This document shows, piece after piece, positions 5,898 through 9,606 of a stretch of DNA of 9,606 nucleotides; the stretch's first letter is position 1, and each line of letters opens with the position of its first letter. The stretch covers positions 1 to 9,606 of the forward strand of contig CALZDE010000063.1 in NCBI GenBank assembly GCA_945637225.1, written 5' to 3'. This stretch comes from an uncultured Selenomonadaceae bacterium. GTDB lineage: Bacteria > Bacillota > Negativicutes > Selenomonadales > Selenomonadaceae. Position numbers and translations under genes: made by a program. A model generated the notes under the pieces. That model saw only the letters and a list, made by a program, of their open reading frames with translations. It was not told the origin of the DNA and ran no database searches.

Positions 5898-6424
5898 AGC
5901 CTATCCCCCAAAATATATACCATAAAACCAGCAACAGAAAGGAAAGGACCAAACGGAATACATTGTTTTAAATTAAAATCCCATTTTACTATCATCAGCA
6001 GTAAAGAAAATACTGCTCCCAGAGTAAAGGATATCGCCATTACTAAAAGCATTTCCTCATCATATATCCAACTGCCAATTCCCATAGCAAATTTTACATC
6101 ACCCCAGCCCATTCCCTCTGGTTTTATCCCCTTAATGCAAAGCATAATACCACCAAATATCACTCCACCAATAAAACCATCAATACCATTTTTTATAATA
6201 CCTAACAGAAAGAGTGTATAGGTAAGTTTATTAAAAAGCAGTAAATACTTATAATCCATAATAGCAGTTATTATTAAAATAAAAGTAAAAATACAGCCCC
6301 ATACACATTCAATAATCATATCTGAATTACATACCAGTACAGGAAATAAAATCAGCATTATAAAAGAACACAATAAAAGTTCACTTTTCAATAACTGCAA
6401 ATTAAAAACTATATCTTCCTTCAT
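5888..6424 (-). CDS. pilD: Prepilin peptidase, catalytic domain only (A24 family)
   Basis: A 178-residue membrane aspartyl protease that would cut prepilin leaders at the inner face of the membrane. It has several hydrophobic spans. The first catalytic Asp is probably D57 in AIMDYKY, and the second is D109 in GWGDVK (the GxGD motif, 106-109). The C-terminal IPFGPFLSVAG (156-166) is a typical PilD/ComC ending. The usual N-terminal methyltransferase domain with its CxxC zinc motifs is missing, and the two Asp are about 52 residues apart, less than the roughly 64 of Vibrio TcpJ. The ATG overlaps the pilin stop as ATGA and has no good ribosome site of its own, so it is probably translated by coupling. 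Methylation of Phe1 would need another enzyme or not occur. Confidence 0.85.
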   Translation of the reverse strand: MKEDIVFNLQLLKSELLLCSFIMLILFPVLVCNSDMIIECVWGCIFTFILIITAIMDYKYLLLFNKLTYTLFLLGIIKNGIDGFIGGVIFGGIMLCIKGIKPEGMGWGDVKFAMGIGSWIYDEEMLLVMAISFTLGAVFSLLLMIVKWDFNLKQCIPFGPFLSVAGFMVYILGDRLWV

Positions 6425-6990
6425 GATGTTTTTTCTGATGAAACAGTCATACCCTTATTATTACCAAAATCATTTAGACCGTAGCTTCCAAGTTTAGCTT
6501 CATCTTCCTTAATATTATATACCTCTGCTGGCATTGACTTTACTTCTCCATTGATATTTATCTTTCCCTTAGGCGGTGTTACCGCTTCGATATTTTTTAC
6601 ATAATTCTTTAATTTACCAATTTCATCAGGATAATCACCATTTTCTGCATAATACATGGCAATAGCACTATCCAAGGTCTGTAAATCAGCCTGCACTCTT
6701 GCTGTATTGGCAGTTACAATAGCTGAATCATATTTAGGTACAGCCATTATCACTAATATAGATACAATGCCTGCATATAAAAGCAGTTCCAGCATAGAAA
6801 AACCATTTTCCTTCACATCACTTAACAGCCAAAAACGTCTCTTATAATTTTTATTGCTTTTCAGATGTTTTGTCGCATAGCGCACAGGGTACAAATTCTC
6901 AGGTATATTTTCCATAACTTTCATATCTCTGTTTACCATCTGATTTTCTACCATATCATAATTAAATTTTTTCTTATTAAATTCAAACAT
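6421..6990 (-). CDS. pilA: Major type IV pilin / ComGC-like prepilin with very long leader
   Basis: A 189-residue prepilin. The cleavage site is G63 | F64, followed by FSMLELLLYAGIVSILVIMAVP, with Glu at +5 (E68). The mature pilin would be 126 residues, with the helix continuing as ANTARVQADLQTLDSAIAMYY and the loop AENGDYPDEIGKL, features of GspG/ComGC-type pilins. No Cys is present. The leader of 63 residues is basic near its end (KHLKSNKNYKRRFW) and far longer than the usual 5-25. The ATG at 6990 has AGAGGA with seven bases of spacing, which strongly supports this start. An in-frame GTG at 6816 would give a short leader MKENG but has no ribosome site. The gene is 20 bases after pilC and overlaps the peptidase by four bases. 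Confidence 0.88.
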   Translation of the reverse strand: MFEFNKKKFNYDMVENQMVNRDMKVMENIPENLYPVRYATKHLKSNKNYKRRFWLLSDVKENGFSMLELLLYAGIVSILVIMAVPKYDSAIVTANTARVQADLQTLDSAIAMYYAENGDYPDEIGKLKNYVKNIEAVTPPKGKININGEVKSMPAEVYNIKEDEAKLGSYGLNDFGNNKGMTVSSEKTS

Positions 6991-7010
6991 TTATCATTCC
7001 TCTTTTATTT

Positions 7011-8237
7011 TCAAGAATAAAGTGTCATCATTTCCATTATAGGCATTAAAATGCTTATAACAAGAAAACCTGTTGTAATACCAATAAATAGAATAATTGT
7101 CGGCTCCGCCATAGCTTCTAATCTTTTTAATAAGCTATCTGCTTCTAAACTGCACAATAAAGATGCTTCTGATAGCATTTTGGGCAATTCACCAGAAATT
7201 TCTCCCGCCTTCATCAGCTCTATAATAAAATCATCTATACACGAAATACTTCGGCTTATCTGAGATAATGTTTCACCTCGTCTTAGTCTTACCTCTATCC
7301 CCTTTATTTTTAATCCCAAATACCTGTTATTAATCACTTCAGAGGATATTCTTATACTTTCTGTAAGTACAACACCGCTGGCTAAAAGTAACGACATACT
7401 CTCTAACCATCGTTGTAATTCCAAACGGTTAAGCAATCTGCCCATAACAGGAATATCCATTATTTTTCTATAAAAGATCAATTGGTATTTATCATTCTGC
7501 CACAGCCAATACATGACTATACATAAAATTATACTTAAGAAAAAAAATATTATTCCATAATTTGTTATAATATCACTTACCCCTAATATAATTCTTGTTG
7601 GCAACGGCAATGAAGCATTCATATTGTAAAACAGACTGCTAAATACAGGCAAAACTGCTATCAGCATTATTGTAATTACCGCAATTGAAGTACATAAAAG
7701 AAATAATGGATAAATCATAGCTGTTTTAAATTTATTTTTGCTCTGATATCTTTTGCTTAGGGAAGCTGTTTCCTTTTCTAATACCTCATCAAGCATACCG
7801 CTTGCTTCACCTGCCGCTATTGATGCTATCATTGTCTTAGGAAATATCCCCTCACCTGCTTCAGATAAAACATGGCTGAAACTGCTTCCGCTCTCTAATC
7901 CTGTCAATATTTTCTTTAGTACATCTGTAAGCCTGTCTTTTTTATTTTTATTATTTCTCTTTTCCCTTGTCTGACTGATAAGCTGAAAAGCATTGCCCAA
8001 AGGAATGCCTGACTTTATCATGACAGTTAATTGACGGCAAAGAAGTATTAATTCTCTTTCATCAAAATCGCTGTTAATAAAGCTTCTGACCTCTCCCCAA
8101 TAATCCCTATCCAGCTTTAAAATAAATAATTCCTGCTGAAGCAGATATTCCGCCGCTATATCTTTGCAATCAGCCTTTACACTGCCACTAAAAACTGTCC
8201 CTTGGCCATCCACAGCCTGATAGATAAAGCTACTCAT
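7011..8237 (-). CDS. pilC: Type IV pilus inner-membrane platform protein PilC
   Basis: This 408-residue protein is a full PilC/GspF/ComGB family member, the inner-membrane core on which the pilus is built and which the ATPase turns. It has two T2SF repeats, at about 60-185 and 268-395. Each carries the GE.SG.L signature: AAGEASGMLDEVL (141-153) and KAGEISGELPKML (343-355). Membrane spans lie at about 173-200, 224-246 and 378-402, the usual three. The N-terminus FIYQAVDGQGTVFSGSV is the standard PilC opening. The ATG at 8237 has AGGAAAG about eight bases upstream and overlaps the end of pilT by eight bases, so the two are translated together. Nothing seems missing. Confidence 0.95.
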   Translation of the reverse strand: MSSFIYQAVDGQGTVFSGSVKADCKDIAAEYLLQQELFILKLDRDYWGEVRSFINSDFDERELILLCRQLTVMIKSGIPLGNAFQLISQTREKRNNKNKKDRLTDVLKKILTGLESGSSFSHVLSEAGEGIFPKTMIASIAAGEASGMLDEVLEKETASLSKRYQSKNKFKTAMIYPLFLLCTSIAVITIMLIAVLPVFSSLFYNMNASLPLPTRIILGVSDIITNYGIIFFFLSIILCIVMYWLWQNDKYQLIFYRKIMDIPVMGRLLNRLELQRWLESMSLLLASGVVLTESIRISSEVINNRYLGLKIKGIEVRLRRGETLSQISRSISCIDDFIIELMKAGEISGELPKMLSEASLLCSLEADSLLKRLEAMAEPTIILFIGITTGFLVISILMPIMEMMTLYS

Positions 8238-9231
8238 TAAAATACTTTCCTATGTTTTCTAAGGACATTTCCATGGTCTGCATTCCTTCTTTTCTGCTTG
8301 ACTGCATGACAGATAAAAGCTGTTCATATTTTCCAGTACGAATTAAATTTTTCACTGGCTGATTTGCAACAATAATTTCAGCTGCACTCACCCTGCCACC
8401 TTTAGGATTATGAATCAGCTTTTGAGCACTTATTCCCAAGAGGACTGATGCCATAAGACCTCTCATCTGTGCCTGCTGTTCAGCTGGAAACATACTTTCA
8501 AACCTTGCCAACGCTTCACTTACCGTTGCAGTATGCATGGTGGTAATCACTAAATGACCAGTAGCCGCCGCAGAAAGTGCAAGTTCTGCCACCTGACGGC
8601 TTCTTAACTCAGCTACGCATATAACATCAGGGTCTTGCCGTAAAACACTTTTTAAGGCTGATTCATAGCTGTTAAAATCCTGTCCCAGTTCTCTTTGGCT
8701 GATGATACTTCTGCCTCGTGGATAAATATATTCAATAGGGTCCTCCAATGTAACTATATGTAAATCCTTATGAATATTCAGCTCATTAATAAATGCCGCC
8801 ATTGTAGTTGTTTTTCCCATGCTGGTTGCTCCTGTTATCATCAGAAGCCCCTGTTCTTCATCAATAAACTGCTTTATTTTTCCTGCTTCCCCCAATCCAT
8901 CTAACTCTGGAATTATGCGGTTAATTGTACGAAAAGCAAAAGAAAGCTTCCCCTTCTGACGATAGGCATTAACTCTATAACGCCACTGCTCTAAGTCCCA
9001 GCCAAAATCCACATCATCTCCATCAACATATTTTTCCCTCTGCTCATCTGAAGTTATACGAGTGAATATTCTCCATAAATCCTCAACACAGGGAACATAT
9101 TCCCTCAATGGAGACAAATCACCATAACGCCGCCAAAATACTGGCTCGCCAGGGTGAAAGTGTACATCGCTGATTCCAGCCTCTGCCGCACAAATCATAA
9201 TACGTTCAAAGTCATGATCCGATAAACTCAT
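8230..9231 (-). CDS. pilT: PilT-type twitching/retraction ATPase
   Basis: A hexameric ATPase of the secretion NTPase family, 333 residues from the ATG at 9231. That start has AGGGGG upstream; an earlier in-frame ATG at 9267 lacks a ribosome site and sits almost at the predicted transcript start. In the 333-residue numbering, Walker A is GATSMGKT (134-141), the Asp box is TLEDPIEY (161-168), Walker B is DPDVICVAELR (200-210, E208) and the His box is GHLVITTMHT (225-234). QPVKNLIRTG (291-300) corresponds to the AIRNLIRE motif diagnostic of PilT, and EGMQTMEMSL follows as in PilT. The tetra-Cys zinc motif of PilB is absent. Walker B reads VAELRS where PilT normally has VGEMRD. It is the first pilus gene and the only ATPase in the cluster. 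Confidence 0.94.
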   Translation of the reverse strand: MSLSDHDFERIMICAAEAGISDVHFHPGEPVFWRRYGDLSPLREYVPCVEDLWRIFTRITSDEQREKYVDGDDVDFGWDLEQWRYRVNAYRQKGKLSFAFRTINRIIPELDGLGEAGKIKQFIDEEQGLLMITGATSMGKTTTMAAFINELNIHKDLHIVTLEDPIEYIYPRGRSIISQRELGQDFNSYESALKSVLRQDPDVICVAELRSRQVAELALSAAATGHLVITTMHTATVSEALARFESMFPAEQQAQMRGLMASVLLGISAQKLIHNPKGGRVSAAEIIVANQPVKNLIRTGKYEQLLSVMQSSRKEGMQTMEMSLENIGKYFNE

Positions 9232-9280
9232 TTTCTTCCCCCTATGTAAAAATAAATAATATTTCATAAAACATGACTAT

Positions 9281-9309
9281 ATTATACTCATCTTATCTCC
9301 ATATAACAA
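9281..9309 (-). promoter_or_regulatory. Sigma-A-type promoter of the pilus operon
   Basis: On the minus strand TTGTTA (9309-9304) and a perfect TATAAT (9286-9281) are 17 bases apart. The transcript would start near 9274, about 43 bases before the pilT ATG at 9231. No other good promoter is visible further down the cluster. Confidence 0.65.
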
Positions 9310-9377
9310 ACTTCATATAGCCTAAATCTGAAGTGCACTCTCCTAAACCTGTTGTTTATACAGAAAAATCACCGTTT

Positions 9378-9406
9378 AGTATAATAAATCATCAAATATC
9401 TTCCAA
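9378..9406 (-). promoter_or_regulatory. Possible second upstream promoter
   Basis: On the minus strand TTGGAA (9406-9401) and TATACT (9383-9378) are also 17 bases apart. If used, it gives a leader of about 140 bases to pilT, containing an ACTTCA...TGAAGT inverted repeat. In A/T-rich DNA such matches arise by chance, so confidence is low. Confidence 0.33.
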
Positions 9407-9436
9407 TATCTCCTTATTTCTTTCCGTAACGCAATA

Positions 9437-9456
9437 TATAAAATATGTATTTTATA
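9437..9456. repeat. Perfect A/T palindrome flanked by TAACGC direct repeats
   Basis: TATAAAATA and TATTTTATA are perfect inverted arms around TG. The hexamer TAACGC stands in the same orientation on both sides (9427-9432 and 9455-9460). This could be an operator or an insertion scar. Confidence 0.45.
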
Positions 9457-9470
9457 ACGCCCTCAATCAT

Positions 9471-9491
9471 GAAAATGCAACAAGCATTTTC
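9471..9491. repeat. Perfect 8-bp hairpin
   Basis: GAAAATGC and GCATTTTC are perfect arms with a five-base AACAA loop. There is no T-run after it on the minus strand, so it is not a clear terminator. Confidence 0.5.
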
Positions 9492-9514
9492 TTCCTATGA
9501 CAGCGTTTCAACGA

Positions 9515-9535
9515 CGATGGAGATATGCTCCACCG
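9515..9535 (-). repeat. 8-bp hairpin favoured as minus-strand RNA
   Basis: On the minus strand CGGTGGAG pairs with CTCCATCG around CATAT, eight pairs including one G-U. On the plus strand the same place is an A-C mismatch. This suggests that, if transcribed, the RNA is made from the minus strand. Confidence 0.45.
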
Positions 9536-9553
9536 TGTTTATAGAATAAGATA

Positions 9554-9576
9554 CCCGCCACTTATAGAAGTGGGGG
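9554..9576. mobile_element. Possible end hairpin of an IS200/IS605-type element
   Basis: On the plus strand CCC-G-CCACTT pairs with AAGTGG-GGG around ATAG, nine pairs with one bulged G. Neither side has a T-run, so it is not an intrinsic terminator. Bulged hairpins of the CCCCCACTT...AAGTGGCGGG kind are typical of the ends of IS200/IS605 elements and of the 3' end of tnpB genes. The transposase would lie beyond 9606. This rests on resemblance from memory. Confidence 0.35.
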
Positions 9577-9606
9577 ACATCTCTTAGTCGTTATATTTAA
9601 TACAGT

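Larger units (their letters stand above)
9310..9606. other. Gene-free stretch with clustered inverted repeats
   Basis: No credible protein gene is seen on either strand in the 375 bases upstream of pilT. The right half carries four inverted repeats at 9437-9456, 9471-9491, 9515-9535 and 9554-9576. This density is far above the rest of the window and suggests a structured RNA, a mobile-element end, or both. Confidence 0.6.

Noticed and set aside
9232..9267. Upstream in-frame ATG of pilT adding 12 residues
   Set aside because: No ribosome site, and it is about seven bases from the predicted transcript start, whereas the ATG at 9231 has AGGGGG well placed and begins where PilT proteins usually begin.
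9369..9392. Tiny minus-strand open frame MIYYTKR
   Set aside because: Seven codons, overlapping a possible -10 box, with its nearest AAGGAG about 15 bases away; likely chance.
9310..9400. Cyclic-di-GMP (GEMM) riboswitch before the pilus operon
   Set aside because: Such riboswitches often control pilus genes, but the conserved core sequence is not present and the main promoter lies downstream of this region.
9437..9606. CRISPR array
   Set aside because: The inverted repeats differ from each other in sequence and spacing; there is no direct repeat of constant length.

Overview
The window reads as chromosomal DNA of a low-to-moderate-GC Firmicute. All genes lie on the minus strand, so transcription runs from high to low coordinates. 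The Bacillus-type LepB, the rplS-lepB neighbourhood, the YdbC/PC4-like protein and strong AGGAGG-type ribosome sites support this. A full type IV pilus assembly platform (PilT, PilC, PilM/N, PilO) beside these genes suggests a diderm Firmicute such as a Negativicute. That last placement is inference.

Layout, in order of transcription. (1) 9606-9310 has no gene but carries several hairpins. One of them looks like the end of an IS200/IS605-type element. (2) 9309-2428 is a tightly packed, probably single-operon type IV pilus cluster with promoter-like sequence just before it: pilT-type ATPase, pilC, major pilin, short prepilin peptidase, four minor-pilin-like genes, a PilM-PilN fusion, and pilO. 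Most neighbours overlap by 4 to about 30 bases or are about 20 bases apart. (3) A small YdbC/PC4-like nucleic-acid-binding gene follows 35 bases after pilO, then an intrinsic terminator at about 2055-2082. (4) A HAD-superfamily phosphatase gene has its own promoter, whose -35 box lies inside that terminator. (5) rplS has its own promoter and a possible L19 leader, then a strong terminator, then lepB. (6) The first 14 codons of an AAA-ATPase-like protein run off the left edge.

The pilus cluster is the most interesting part. Its order (ATPase, PilC, pilin, GspH-like, GspI-like, GspJ-like, GspK-like) matches the Gram-positive competence comG operon, but the ATPase is clearly PilT-like, not PilB/ComGA-like. 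The cluster then continues with inner-membrane platform genes (PilM/N, PilO) that comG operons lack. No extension ATPase PilB and no secretin PilQ or pilotin PilP is present in the window. Several parts are unusual: a 63-residue leader on the major pilin, a leaderless GspJ-like pilin, Asp and Pro at position +5 in two minor pilins, a peptidase without its methyltransferase domain, and a GspL-like fusion of a reduced PilM to PilN.

The pilus genes look distinctly more A+T-rich, with many ATA and AAA codons, than rplS and lepB. This fits a faster-evolving or acquired accessory module placed among housekeeping genes.
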